Counted from the first letter of the stretch, positions 34,562-43,755 are shown. The stretch is 64,000 bases of DNA from Limimaricola sp. G21655-S1 (GCF_027213785.1 NZ_JAPWGO010000011.1:1-64000); one strand, 5' to 3'. Program-made: numbers and translations. The notes: a model not told the origin generated them from the sequence alone.

Positions 34562-35802
34562 GGCGGGTCCATGTCGTGGGCGCGGGGCTCGCGGGCCTCG
34601 CCGCCGCGCTGCACCTGTCCGAGCGCCCCGGCACCGAAGTGGTTCTGCACGAGGCCACGGCCCGCGCCGGCGGCCGCTGCTGGAGCTTTCACGACGGCGC
34701 GCTCGACCGAGTGATCGACAATGGCAACCACCTCGTGCTCTCGGGCAATGCCGAGGTGCTCGACCATTGCCGCCGCATCGGCACCTCCGGCCTGCTCGAC
34801 ATCGCCCCGCGCGCCGAGCTGCCCTTTCTCGACCTCGAAACCGGCGCCCGCTGGAGCCTGCGCCTGCCCGCCTCCCTCGGCGAGCTGCTGCGCGGCGGGT
34901 TGCGGCTGCCGCCCGGCACCGCGCTCTCGCTCGGCCCCGACGCGGCGCGGCTCATGCGTGCCGGGCCGGATGCCACCGTGGCGCAGGCGATCCCGGGGCG
35001 CGGTCCGGCCTGGACCCGGATCTGGGAGCCGCTCTCGCTCGCCGTGCTCAACGCCCCGCCCGACCACGCGGCGGCGGCGCCATTGGCCGAGGTGCTGCGC
35101 CGCACCGTGCTGCGCGGCGGCGCGGCCAGCCGCCCGGTCACCATGCCGCGCGGCCTCGGCCCCACCCTTGTCGATCCGGCGCTGGCGCGGCTGGCCGAGC
35201 GCGGCATCCGTCCGAACTTCCGCCGCCCCCTCACCGGCCTCGCCCTGAAAGGCGACCGGCTCCACGCGCTGCGCTTCGGCGCGGAAGAGATCACGCTCGG
35301 CCCCGGTGACGCCGCCATCCTCGCCCTGCCCCCCGACGCGCTGGCGCGGCTGCTCGACGGGCCCGCGCCGGGGCCGGGCCAGTCGATCCTCAACGCGCAT
35401 TTCCGGGTGCCGCCCGAGACGGCCGGGCGGCTGCCGCCGATCCTCGGGCTGATCTCGAGCCTGTCGCATTGGCTGTTTCGCCGCGACGACGTGATATCGG
35501 TCACCGTCTCGGCCGCCGAGAGCTGCGCCGGGCCCCGCCCCGACCGCGACGCCACCCTTGACCGGATCTGGCGCGAGGTGGCCCGCGCCGCCGGCACCGA
35601 TGCGCCGCCGCTGGCCGCCCGGCTGATCCGCGCCCGCGCCGCCACCGCCGACGCCTCGCCCGCGGGTCGCCGCGCGCGGCCGGCCATCCGGCCCTTGGCC
35701 AAGCTCGCGCTGGCCGGCGACTGGCTCGCCGGGCCCCTGCCCGAGACGATCGAGGCGGCGCTGCTCTCGGGGCGCGCCGCCGCCGAGGCGCTCGACGGCT
35801 GA
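34558..35802 (+). CDS. hpnE: Hydroxysqualene dehydroxylase HpnE
   Basis: 414 residues from GTG 34558, which overlaps the hpnD stop (GTGA). FAD fold: HVVGAGLAGLAAALHLSERP, then GGRCWSFHDG and the IDNGNHLVLSGN segment typical of HpnE, ending in LALAGDWLAGPLPETIEAAL. HpnE reduces hydroxysqualene to squalene. With HpnC and HpnD it forms a full farnesyl diphosphate to squalene route. There is no squalene-hopene cyclase nearby, so the squalene is probably meant for the adjacent carotenoid enzymes. Confidence 0.85.
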   Translation: MRRVHVVGAGLAGLAAALHLSERPGTEVVLHEATARAGGRCWSFHDGALDRVIDNGNHLVLSGNAEVLDHCRRIGTSGLLDIAPRAELPFLDLETGARWSLRLPASLGELLRGGLRLPPGTALSLGPDAARLMRAGPDATVAQAIPGRGPAWTRIWEPLSLAVLNAPPDHAAAAPLAEVLRRTVLRGGAASRPVTMPRGLGPTLVDPALARLAERGIRPNFRRPLTGLALKGDRLHALRFGAEEITLGPGDAAILALPPDALARLLDGPAPGPGQSILNAHFRVPPETAGRLPPILGLISSLSHWLFRRDDVISVTVSAAESCAGPRPDRDATLDRIWREVARAAGTDAPPLAARLIRARAATADASPAGRRARPAIRPLAKLALAGDWLAGPLPETIEAALLSGRAAAEALDG

Positions 35803-35849
35803 GGCGACTGCCTTGCGCCCAGTGCAACCCGGCCAGACCGAAGCGTCTG

Positions 35850-35878
35850 TTGTCCGCACCCCCTCGGGGGCGCATATC
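35850..35878 (+). promoter_or_regulatory. Candidate promoter of the DUF1127 gene
   Basis: TTGTCC (35850-35855) and CATATC (35873-35878) are 17 bases apart, upstream of the gene at 35921. The spacer holds a small C/G-rich hairpin (CCCCTCGGGG). Moderate match to a housekeeping or heat-shock type promoter. Confidence 0.3.
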
Positions 35879-35920
35879 TCGTTGCAAGACAAGGCAGACA
35901 CCAGACGAGAGGCCGTTCAC

Positions 35921-36142
35921 ATGGCACAGACCGCGACCCAATCCACCGCCCGTTCGCTGGCCGGTATCCTCATCGCCCCCTTCGCCTATATCGGCCGCGG
36001 CCTCGTCGCCATCGCCGAAGCCGGCCCGCGCATGCAGCAGGTCCGCCGCCTCAACGACATGAGCGACGATGACCTCGCGGCGCTCGGCACCACCCGCGCC
36101 GAAATGGTCCGCAAGATCTTCGGCGGCTCGATCTACCTCTGA
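35921..36142 (+). CDS. DUF1127-family small protein
   Basis: 73 residues from ATG 35921. The C-terminal part RRLNDMSDDDLAALGTTRAE with the following MVRKIFGG is the DUF1127 (YjiS-like) pattern. A short hydrophobic part, SLAGILIAPFAYIGRGLVAI, lies at 11-30. In alphaproteobacteria such proteins affect RNA turnover, phosphate and stress responses. It is monocistronic, between hpnE and the convergent DeoR gene. Confidence 0.75.
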   Translation: MAQTATQSTARSLAGILIAPFAYIGRGLVAIAEAGPRMQQVRRLNDMSDDDLAALGTTRAEMVRKIFGGSIYL

Positions 36143-36191
36143 GCCGAGCGCGCCACCCGCGTCCCCCCTTGCCGGGGGCGCGGCGCCCGCA

Positions 36192-36968
36192 TCAGACCAC
36201 CCGTAGCGCCACGCCGTGCTGCGCCAGACCCCGTGCCAGCACCTCGTCCGGGGCCGCGTCGGTGACGACGAGACAGATCTTCGACAGCGGCGCCACCGCC
36301 GCGAAGTCGCGCCGGCCATGCTTGCTGGAATCGACCAAGAGCACCGAGCGCCCGCTCGCCGCCAGCATCGCCCGCTTGACCGCGTCGAAGCCGCGCACCG
36401 CCTCGCTCACCATCTCCGCATCGACCGCCGAGGCCCCGAGATAGCAGGCATCGACCCGGTAGCGCTGCAGCGATTCCACCGCCTCGGGCCCGATCAACGC
36501 CCCCTCCCCCGCCAGGAGCCGACCGCCGCAGAGCACCACCTCCGCCTCCGGCACCCCGCCCAGGAGCTGCGCCACCTGCAGGCAGTTGGTGATGGCCGTC
36601 ACCGGGGTGCCCGCGATGGCGAGGTAGCGCGCGAATTCGATCGTCGTCGCGCCCGCGTCGATCATCAGCGTCTCGCCCGGCCGCACCAGCGCCGCCGCGG
36701 CGCGGCCGATCCGCGCCCGCTCGTCGACACGGCGCTCCTGCCGCGCCTCCAGATCGTGGCGCGCCCCGGGATAGGGCGCGGTGGCGCCGCCATAGGCGCG
36801 GCGGATCTGGCCGCGCCCGTCCAGCGCCCCGAGATCGCGGCGGATCGTCTCGGGCGTCACCGAGAAGCGCGCCGCCAGATCGGCGATCCGCACATGCGGC
36901 CTGAGCTTCAGCTCCATCAGGATCTGTGCCTGTCGTTCCGCCTTGGCGGGACGCGCCTCGCTGCCCAT
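36192..36968 (-). CDS. DeoR-family transcriptional regulator
   Basis: 258 residues from ATG 36966-36968. N-terminal HTH: ERQAQILMELKLRPHVRIAD, then LAARFSVTPETIRRDLGAL. The C-terminal DeoRC sensor has TLMIDAGATTIEFAR, ITNCLQVAQLL, and VDSSKHGRRDF. DeoR proteins usually respond to phosphorylated sugars or glycerol phosphate. Divergent from the phnD-type binding protein 142 bases away, it probably controls that importer. Confidence 0.85.
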   Translation of the reverse strand: MGSEARPAKAERQAQILMELKLRPHVRIADLAARFSVTPETIRRDLGALDGRGQIRRAYGGATAPYPGARHDLEARQERRVDERARIGRAAAALVRPGETLMIDAGATTIEFARYLAIAGTPVTAITNCLQVAQLLGGVPEAEVVLCGGRLLAGEGALIGPEAVESLQRYRVDACYLGASAVDAEMVSEAVRGFDAVKRAMLAASGRSVLLVDSSKHGRRDFAAVAPLSKICLVVTDAAPDEVLARGLAQHGVALRVV

Positions 36969-37110
36969 GCCTGTCCCCCGATGTCCGGTCTGACACATCT
37001 TCACCCAAGAAAATGTTGCACTGTCAAACCCGAAGTGCTGAGATCGCTGCGATCCGGGCACCGTTGAGGAGCGGTCCCCCGGACCATCTCTGGGAGGAGG
37101 ACAACTCGAC

Positions 37111-38097
37111 ATGCTCAAGACCCCGACGATTCTGGGTGCGGCGACGCTCGCCGCGATGACGCTTTCGGCCATGACGGCCATGGCGCAGGACGACTGCCCC
37201 GAGCGCGGCGCGCTCGACGCGATGTATTGCGACGCCGACGGCGATCTGGTGGCCGACGCGCCGACCGACGAGAGCCTGCTCAAGGACCCCGACACGCTGG
37301 TCTTCGCCTATACCCCGGTCGAGGATCCGGCGATCTACGAGGACATCTGGGAGCCGTTCATCGCCCATCTCGAGGAGGTGACGGGCAAGGACGTGCAGTT
37401 CTTCGCGGTGCAGTCGAACTCGGCCGAGGTCGAGGCGATGCGTTCGGGCCGCCTGCATATCGCGGGCTTCTCGACCGGCCCCACCCCCTATGCGGTGAAC
37501 CTCGCCGGCGCGGTGCCCTTCGCGATCATGGGCTCGGATGACGGCCAGTTCGGCTACAAGCTGCAGCTCTACACCCAGGCCGACAGCGACATCCAGGAAC
37601 CCGCCGATCTCGCGGGCAAGCGCGTGGCGCATACCTCGCCCACCTCCAACTCGGGCAACCTCGCGCCGCGCGCGCTGTTCCCCGATCTCGGCGTGGTGCC
37701 GGACGAGGATTACGAGGTGACCTATTCGGGCAGCCACGACCAGTCGATGCTGGGCGTGGTCGCGGGCGATTACGACGCCGCCCCCGTGGCCTCCGAGGTG
37801 GTCGACCGGATGGCCGAGCGCGGCCTCTACGACCCCGAGGAGGTGCGCATCGTCTGGGAGAGCGACCCCTTCCCGACCACCTCCTACACCTATGCCCACG
37901 ACCTCGCGCCCGATCTGAAGGAGAAGATCGAGGAGGCGTTCTTCAGCTTCGATTTCGCGGGCACGGCCCTCGGCGAGGAGTTCACCGGCGTCAGCAAGTT
38001 CATCCCCATCACCTATGAGGACCAGTGGGCGGTGATCCGGCAGATCCAGAAGGCCAATGGCGTCGAATACACGCCCGAGGGCCTCGCGGCCGAGTGA
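37111..38097 (+). CDS. phnD: PhnD-type phosphonate/organophosphate binding protein
   Basis: 328 residues. Signal peptide MLKTPTILGAATLAAMTLSA, cleavage near AMAQ. Mature part has the PhnD pattern: DTLVFAYTPVEDPAIYEDIW, then FFAVQSNSAEVEAMRSGRLH, VAHTSPTSNSGNLAPRALF (phosphonate-binding Ser/Thr loop) and YTYAHDLAP. Typical length. The real ligand may be a phosphonate, phosphite or phosphate ester. A strong stem-loop follows before phnC. Confidence 0.85.
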   Translation: MLKTPTILGAATLAAMTLSAMTAMAQDDCPERGALDAMYCDADGDLVADAPTDESLLKDPDTLVFAYTPVEDPAIYEDIWEPFIAHLEEVTGKDVQFFAVQSNSAEVEAMRSGRLHIAGFSTGPTPYAVNLAGAVPFAIMGSDDGQFGYKLQLYTQADSDIQEPADLAGKRVAHTSPTSNSGNLAPRALFPDLGVVPDEDYEVTYSGSHDQSMLGVVAGDYDAAPVASEVVDRMAERGLYDPEEVRIVWESDPFPTTSYTYAHDLAPDLKEKIEEAFFSFDFAGTALGEEFTGVSKFIPITYEDQWAVIRQIQKANGVEYTPEGLAAE

Positions 38098-38104
38098 CGC
38101 GCAC

Positions 38105-38134
38105 GGGTCCGGCCCCGGCGACGGGGCCGGACCC
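38105..38134 (+). terminator. Intercistronic stem-loop after phnD
   Basis: GGGTCCGGCCCCG (38105-38117) pairs perfectly with CGGGGCCGGACCC (38122-38134) around GCGA. No T tract follows. It probably gives partial termination or shields the phnD mRNA end, so that more binding protein than permease is made. Confidence 0.6.
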
Positions 38135-38149
38135 CGCAAGGAGAATGCG

Positions 38150-38926
38150 ATGCTGAAGATCAGCGATCTGGTGAAGCGCTATGGCGGCGGCGAGCCGGTC
38201 TTGAAGAATCTCGACCTGACCATCGAGGGCGAGAGCGTGGTGTCGATCATCGGCTCCTCGGGCGCGGGCAAGTCGACGCTGCTGCGCTGCATCAACCGGC
38301 TGGTGGAGCCCACCTCCGGCTCGATCACCCTCAACGGCACCGAACTGACCCGGCTGCGCGGGGCCGAGCTGCGCCGCGCCCGCCGCAAGATCGGCATGGT
38401 GTTCCAGGGCTTCAACCTCGTCGAGCGGCTCACCGTGATGGAGAACGTCCAGTCCGGCCGCCTGGGCTACATCTCGACCTGGGCGGCGCTGATGCGGCGC
38501 TACCCCAAGGAGGACATCCGCCGCGCCTACGAGCTGATGGAGCGGGTCGGCATCGCCCATTACGCCGACAAGCGCGCCGACGAGCTGTCGGGCGGCGAGC
38601 GGCAGCGCGTCGGCGTGGTCCGGGCGCTGATGCAGAAGCCCGAGATCCTGCTCGCCGACGAGCCCACCGCCTCGCTCGACCCCAAGACCTCCGAGCAGAT
38701 CATGGGGCTGTTGCGCGACCTCTCGCGCGAGCTGAAGCTGCCGGTGCTGATCAACATCCACAACGTTCACGAGGCCAAGGAATACACCGACCGGATCGTC
38801 GGGATGCGCTATGGCCGGATCATCTTCGACGACCTGCCCCGCGCGCTCGACCAGGAGGCGATGGACCGGATCTATTCCGGCAGCCCCGCCGCCGACCGCG
38901 CCGGCGAGATGCGGGCGGCGTCATGA
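38150..38926 (+). CDS. phnC: PhnC-type ABC ATPase
   Basis: 258 residues from ATG 38150 (AAGGAG six bases upstream). Walker A GSSGAGKST, Q-loop GMVFQGFNLVERLTV, signature LSGGERQRVGVVRA, Walker B ILLADEPTASLD, switch INIHNVHEAKEYTDR. This is the PhnC pattern. Overlaps phnE by four bases. Confidence 0.9.
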   Translation: MLKISDLVKRYGGGEPVLKNLDLTIEGESVVSIIGSSGAGKSTLLRCINRLVEPTSGSITLNGTELTRLRGAELRRARRKIGMVFQGFNLVERLTVMENVQSGRLGYISTWAALMRRYPKEDIRRAYELMERVGIAHYADKRADELSGGERQRVGVVRALMQKPEILLADEPTASLDPKTSEQIMGLLRDLSRELKLPVLINIHNVHEAKEYTDRIVGMRYGRIIFDDLPRALDQEAMDRIYSGSPAADRAGEMRAAS

Positions 38927-39735
38927 GCACCGCCCCCTCCCCCGCCCCCGCGCCGCGCGATCACTGGCGCAAGCCGAGCTTCATCGCCAACCCGGTGCTG
39001 CGCTGGCTGGTCTATGGCGGTGCGCTGGTCTACGTCGTCTGGACCCTGGCCTGGCTGCCGATCGACTGGGTCCGGGTGGCCGAGGGCATCGAGCGCGCGG
39101 GCCGGATCTTCGGCGGGGCCTTCCCGCCGAGCTTCGAGCGCTCGGGGCTCCTGATCGACGGCTTTCTCGAAAGCCTGAAGATCGCGATCCTCGCCACCTT
39201 CGGCGGCGTGATCCTGTCGATCCCGATCGCCTTCATGGCGGCGCGCAACGTGGTCCCCAAGGCGGTGTTCTATCTGGGCCGCGCCATCATCATCGTCGCG
39301 CGCAGCTTCCATCCCGTGATCGTCGCGATCATCTTCGTCAAGGCGGTGGGCTTCGGGCCGCTGGCGGGCGTGCTGACGCTGATCGTCTACTCCATCGGCT
39401 TCGTCGCCAAGATGCTGGCCGAGCGGATCGAGGAGATTGACTTCGGGCAGGTCGAGGCGATGCGTGCCGCCGGCGCCCCCTATCTCTCGACCCTGATCTA
39501 CGCGGTGATCCCGCAGATCATGCCGCGTCAGGTCGGTCTCACCATCTACCAGCTCGACAGCAACCTGCGCGCCTCGGCGGTGGTCGGCATCGTCGGCGCG
39601 GGCGGCATCGGCTCGACGCTGGCCAACGCCTTCGGCCGCTACGACTACGATTTCGCGCTCGCCATCACCATGGTCATCGTCGGCGTGATCCTCCTGTCGG
39701 AGGCGGTGTCGGGCCAGATCAGGAAACGCCTATGA
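38923..39735 (+). CDS. phnE: PhnE-type ABC permease (first copy)
   Basis: 270 residues with about six helices. The EAA coupling loop is AMRAAGAPYLSTLIYAVIP, followed by YQLDSNLRASAVVGIVGAG, a clear PhnE signature. Starts inside the phnC stop and overlaps the second permease by four bases. Two permeases imply a heterodimer. Confidence 0.85.
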   Translation: MSTAPSPAPAPRDHWRKPSFIANPVLRWLVYGGALVYVVWTLAWLPIDWVRVAEGIERAGRIFGGAFPPSFERSGLLIDGFLESLKIAILATFGGVILSIPIAFMAARNVVPKAVFYLGRAIIIVARSFHPVIVAIIFVKAVGFGPLAGVLTLIVYSIGFVAKMLAERIEEIDFGQVEAMRAAGAPYLSTLIYAVIPQIMPRQVGLTIYQLDSNLRASAVVGIVGAGGIGSTLANAFGRYDYDFALAITMVIVGVILLSEAVSGQIRKRL

Positions 39736-40535
39736 CCCTCTCCGATCTCGGTCGCGACGACTGGACCCGCTTCACCCTGAAACAGCGGCTGCAACGCTAC
39801 GCCGTCTTCGCCGCCTGCGCGCTGGCCATCGGCTGGGCCATCTCCTCGATCGAGGTGATCTGGGCCTGGGTCTGGGACGCGCCCAGCCAGATGGGCGACC
39901 TGTTCGGCCGGATGATCCCGCCCGACCCGTCGAATCTCGGCGCGATCCTGCGGGTGCTGTGGGAGACGGTGAACATCGCCACCATCGCCACCGCCTTCGC
40001 GGTGATCCTGTCGCTGCCGGTGGCATGGCTCGCGGCGCAGAACACCACGCCGAACCGCGCCACGCTCTGGATCGGCCGCTTCATCCTCGTCTCGTCGCGC
40101 TCGATCAACACGATCATCTGGGCGCTACTCTTCGTCGCCATCTTCGGCCCCGGCATCGTCGCGGGCATCGTCGCGATCATGTTCCGCTCGATCGGCTTCG
40201 TCGGAAAGCTCCTGGGCGAGGCGATCGAGGAAATCGACAAGCGCCCGGTCGAGGCGCTGGAGGCGACGGGCGCCTCCCGGCTCAAGGTCATCGCCTATGC
40301 GATCGTACCGCAAGTCATGCCGACATTCTGGGCCGTGTCGATTCTGCGGTGGGATATCAATCTGCGCGAGTCCACCGTGCTCGGTCTCGTCGGCGCGGGC
40401 GGCATCGGCATCATCCTGCAAGGCGCGATCGACACCTTCAACTGGCGCGAGGCGGCGACGGTGCTGCTGGCGATCCTCGGACTGGTGATCCTGGGCGAGA
40501 TCGTCTCGGCCTGGCTGCGGCGCCGGATCCTGTGA
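39732..40535 (+). CDS. phnE: PhnE-type ABC permease (second copy)
   Basis: 267 residues, six predicted helices. EAA loop EALEATGASRLKVIAYAIVP and the end motif RWDINLRESTVLGLVGAGG. Paralogue of the preceding gene, with which it should form the membrane pore. It overlaps the HAD gene start (GTGA). Confidence 0.85.
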   Translation: MTLSDLGRDDWTRFTLKQRLQRYAVFAACALAIGWAISSIEVIWAWVWDAPSQMGDLFGRMIPPDPSNLGAILRVLWETVNIATIATAFAVILSLPVAWLAAQNTTPNRATLWIGRFILVSSRSINTIIWALLFVAIFGPGIVAGIVAIMFRSIGFVGKLLGEAIEEIDKRPVEALEATGASRLKVIAYAIVPQVMPTFWAVSILRWDINLRESTVLGLVGAGGIGIILQGAIDTFNWREAATVLLAILGLVILGEIVSAWLRRRIL

Positions 40536-41443
40536 CCGGGCCGCGTCCCGACGGGCGCGCCGCCTTCGACGCCTATCTGGCGATCCGGCACCGGCTGCCC
40601 GAGGCGCCAGAGGGCAGCGCCTTCGGCCGCGCCCCGCATCTGGGCGCCATCGCCGATCCCTTCGACGTGGTGCTGTTCGACGCCTACGGCGTGCTCAACG
40701 TGGGCGAGACGCCGATCCTCGGCGCCGCCGCGCGGATCGCCGAACTGCGCGGCATGGGCAAGCGGGTGATGGTGGTCTCGAACTCGGCGGGCTACCCCAA
40801 GCGGGCGATGATGCAGCGCTACGAGCGGCTCGGCTTCGACTTCGCCCCCGACGAGGTGGTGACCAGCCGCGAGGCGCTGCTCGCCCGGCTGGGCCGCGAC
40901 GAGCCGCGCCGCTGGGGCGTGATGCTGGGCCCGGGCCACGGCCTGCGCGAGTTCGAGGCGATCGACGCGCATCTGCTGCTCGACGACGCGGCGGGCTACG
41001 CGGCGGCCGAGGGCTTCCTGCTGGTCGGCTCCGACGGCTGGACCGTCGAGCGGCAGCGCCTTCTTGCCGCCAGCCTGCGCGACCACCCGCGCCCGGTGCT
41101 GGTCGGCAACCCCGACCTCGTGGCCCCGCGCGAAGGCGGGCTGACGCTCGAGCCCGGCCATTTCGCCAATGCGCTGGCCGATGCCGGCCTCTGCGCGCCC
41201 GAGTTCTGCGGCAAGCCGTTCCGCGCGATCTTCGATCTGGCCCTGTCGCGGCTCGACCCGGCGCCCGCCCCCGCGCGCGTGCTGATGGTCGGCGACACGC
41301 TGCACACCGACATCCTCGGCGCCCGCGCCATGGGATTCGCCTCGGCGCTGGTCACCGATCACGGCCCGCTGGCGGGAGAGGACATCGTCGCCGCGATCGA
41401 CCGCGCGGGCATCGTCCCCGACTTCGTGATCCCGCATATCTGA
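40532..41443 (+). CDS. HAD-IIA family phosphatase
   Basis: 303 residues from GTG 40532, overlapping the permease stop. HAD motifs: nucleophile VVLFDAYGVLNVG (D-x-Y-G), motif II VVSNSAGYPKR, and motif IV LMVGDTLHTDILGARAMGF. The cap placement matches the NagD/pyridoxal-phosphatase group. Translational coupling to a PhnCDE importer suggests that it dephosphorylates what is taken up, for example a glycerol- or sugar-phosphate. It lacks the phosphonatase lysine pattern I would expect of PhnX, so C-P cleavage is not supported. Confidence 0.8.
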   Translation: MTGPRPDGRAAFDAYLAIRHRLPEAPEGSAFGRAPHLGAIADPFDVVLFDAYGVLNVGETPILGAAARIAELRGMGKRVMVVSNSAGYPKRAMMQRYERLGFDFAPDEVVTSREALLARLGRDEPRRWGVMLGPGHGLREFEAIDAHLLLDDAAGYAAAEGFLLVGSDGWTVERQRLLAASLRDHPRPVLVGNPDLVAPREGGLTLEPGHFANALADAGLCAPEFCGKPFRAIFDLALSRLDPAPAPARVLMVGDTLHTDILGARAMGFASALVTDHGPLAGEDIVAAIDRAGIVPDFVIPHI

Positions 41444-41578
41444 CGGCCATGGGCGGCGCGGCGGAATGCCCCTCGACGGATGGATCGCAGATCGGTCCGC
41501 CGCAGGGATCGGGAAGAGTACTCTCCGCCCCCAACATTCGGCGTTTACCCCTGCTCCGGCCGAGGGCATATCAGATCC

Positions 41579-42088
41579 ATGACCCTCAGACCGGCCCGGA
41601 TTTCAGACGCTTCGAGCATCGCCGCCCTTTCGCTGGAGGTGTGGATCAGCACCTATCTGAAGCGCGGCGTCAGCGCCTTCTTCGCGGACTATGTCCTCGA
41701 CACCTTCACCGTGGCCAACGCCGAGACATTCATAGCCGATCCGTCGGAGTTCGTGATGGTGTCGCAGAACGACGAGGGCATCGACGGATACATACGCGTC
41801 TCCGCAGGCAGCAGGCCGCCTGTGCACGGATGTTCCGACCTGCAGGTCGCGACCTTCTACGTCCAGCCGCGTCACCATGGGAAAGGGATCGGGTCGCGCC
41901 TGCTCGACGCGGCCCTCGGGCATTGTCGCGCGATGCAGGCCGATACGGTCTGGCTCACGACCAATGCGGAAAACGCGCCCGCCATCGCGTTCTACCTTCG
42001 GAAGGGCTTCGAGCATGTCGGAGAGACGCAGTTCCGCATCGGCGCGGAAAGCTACCTGAACAACGTCTATTCCTACCGACTGGACTGA
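41579..42088 (+). CDS. GNAT N-acetyltransferase
   Basis: 169 residues from ATG 41579. GNAT fold: LRPARISDASSIAALSLEVW, VATFYVQPRHHGKGIGSRLL (acetyl-CoA loop Q-x-x-G-x-G/A-like RHHGKGIG), and WLTTNAENAPAIAFYLRKGF. Substrate unknown. Not coupled to the upstream HAD gene (135 bases apart). Confidence 0.8.
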   Translation: MTLRPARISDASSIAALSLEVWISTYLKRGVSAFFADYVLDTFTVANAETFIADPSEFVMVSQNDEGIDGYIRVSAGSRPPVHGCSDLQVATFYVQPRHHGKGIGSRLLDAALGHCRAMQADTVWLTTNAENAPAIAFYLRKGFEHVGETQFRIGAESYLNNVYSYRLD

Positions 42089-42144
42089 CAACGGGTCTTC
42101 CCGCCGGTGCCCGCTTCGTCCGCTCGATAAACGATGGGAGTCAC

Positions 42145-42174
42145 GACGCCCTCGCGGATGTCCACGAGGGCGTC
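42145..42174. terminator. Hairpin between convergent genes
   Basis: GACGCCCTCG (42145-42154) pairs perfectly with CGAGGGCGTC (42165-42174), ten-base loop, between the GNAT gene and the convergent glycerophosphodiesterase gene. The 3' side continues TTCG, so it is a plausible terminator for the plus strand. Confidence 0.5.
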
Positions 42175-42273
42175 TTCGCATCGAGGCCCCGGACGCGCAG
42201 CGCCGCCAACTCGTCCGTGCGGGCATCTTCGGCAAAGGGCCTGAGGGCCCCCTGCCCCGCTCTCAGGAGCCGC

Positions 42274-43515
42274 TCAGAGCCCCATGCAGTTGGCGTAGTA
42301 GGTCACCGTGGCGGGCCAGTCCGAGAACACGCCCACGACGCCCACATCCTGCGCCAGCGCGTCGAGCATGGCATAGGTGTCGCCGTCATCGTCGATGGCC
42401 TGCTCGACCGACTGGAAGTACCAGCCGCCGCCCGCGGCCAGCGGGCCCGAGCGCTCCAGCGTCCAGGTGATGATCTCCAGCCCCGCGGCCTCGGCCTCCT
42501 CGGCATAGGCCGAGGCCACGATCTCGCCGGCCTCGTCGGTGGTGACCAGCATCCACATCGGCGGCGCGATGTAGTTCACGCCCATATCGGCCAGTTCCTG
42601 CATGGTCGGCTTGAAGGTCGAGGGGTCCATCGGGTCGATCAGCCCCTCATCCTCGTCCTCGGCCTCGTAGCGGTCGTCGAGATAGACCGCCTGCGCGCCG
42701 AACTCCGGCTCGTTCTCGATCCAGTACTTGATGTCGTCGAGGTTGAAGCTCTGCGGCCAGACCCGGGAGGGCTCGATGCCGGCTTCCTTGTACTCGTCGA
42801 TCAGCTTCTGCGCGTAGTCCTCCTGGCTGAAGCCCTCATGCGGCATCTCGACCGAGGCCGCCTTGAGTTCGGGCGTGAAGTCGGCGCCGAGGCCGTCGAT
42901 CAGCGCGATCGACTCGGCATGGGTCATCAGCTCGGCGCCCGCCACGTAGAGATCGGTGCGCCACGGCGCGGTGCCGCCCTGGAACTCCTCGGGCGTGGAG
43001 GCCGCCGCGTTCGAGGCGTCCATCTTCGGGCTGAGCTCGCGGAACTCGGCCAGCGTCAGGTCCGAGGTGCGGCACTCGGCGCTCGCATCGCTGCCCTCGC
43101 CCGCGGGGGTGAAGCCTGCGGTGCATTTCTCGGCCAGATCGGTGACGAGGATGTCCGTCGTGGTCGCCAGATCGTTCTGCGCGTGGCGGCAGACCAGCTC
43201 GTGATCGGCGGTGAAGGTCACGTCGCATTCGACGATCCCCGCACCCTGCCGCGCGCCCGCAACATAGGATTGCTTCGTGTGCTCGGGGATCATCAGCGGC
43301 GCGCCGCGATGCGCGATGGAAAAGGCGGTGGGCTCGGGCGTCTGGCCCTGGCAGGACATCAGCTTGTCCTTGAGCTCGCCCTCCTCCATCGCGTCGATCA
43401 GGAAGAACGGCCGCTCGCCATAGCTCAGCGCCGGGCCGCCCTCGGCCATGTGGCTCTCGGCCAGCGCCATGCCCGGCAGCGCCGTGGCCAGTGCCAGAAA
43501 TCCTATCCGTGTCAT
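42274..43515 (-). CDS. Periplasmic glycerophosphodiester phosphodiesterase
   Basis: 413 residues from ATG 43513-43515 (GGGAGGA upstream). Signal peptide [23 protein letters not shown] marks: [20 protein letters not shown] with the catalytic His-Arg and Glu, then [20 protein letters not shown] (E-x-D and second His), and later [11 protein letters not shown] and VGVFSDWP. It releases glycerol 3-phosphate from deacylated lipids in the periplasm. Product could feed the PhnCDE-type importer and HAD phosphatase upstream. Rich in acidic residues, as expected for a marine or salt-adapted secreted enzyme. Confidence 0.85.
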   Translation of the reverse strand: MTRIGFLALATALPGMALAESHMAEGGPALSYGERPFFLIDAMEEGELKDKLMSCQGQTPEPTAFSIAHRGAPLMIPEHTKQSYVAGARQGAGIVECDVTFTADHELVCRHAQNDLATTTDILVTDLAEKCTAGFTPAGEGSDASAECRTSDLTLAEFRELSPKMDASNAAASTPEEFQGGTAPWRTDLYVAGAELMTHAESIALIDGLGADFTPELKAASVEMPHEGFSQEDYAQKLIDEYKEAGIEPSRVWPQSFNLDDIKYWIENEPEFGAQAVYLDDRYEAEDEDEGLIDPMDPSTFKPTMQELADMGVNYIAPPMWMLVTTDEAGEIVASAYAEEAEAAGLEIITWTLERSGPLAAGGGWYFQSVEQAIDDDGDTYAMLDALAQDVGVVGVFSDWPATVTYYANCMGL

Positions 43516-43755
43516 GTGTCGTCCTCCCATAGGTTGTCAGGGCCGGTCTCGTTGCCGACCTTCTGCGCCAACAGCCTAAGCGAAACACGACGGTGTGATT
43601 AAGTTTTAATGACAGTGCGTTGGCATTGCTCGGCGGCGCTTCGCCCGCGCGGCGCGCCGGCCTGGTGACCCTGCGGAAGCAAGGGCTGCCCCTGCTTCCG
43701 AACGCTCTTGAATATCATTGTATTACAACGCCTTAGATGATGGTCCTGCGGTCTA

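Noticed and set aside
32823-35802. Hopanoid biosynthesis locus
   Set aside because: HpnC, HpnD and HpnE alone make squalene. There is no squalene-hopene cyclase or other hpn gene, while carotenoid-type tailoring genes surround them.
37111-41443. Phosphonate degradation operon
   Set aside because: Only transport genes of phn type are present; none of the C-P lyase subunits or a PhnX/PhnW-like enzyme is found.
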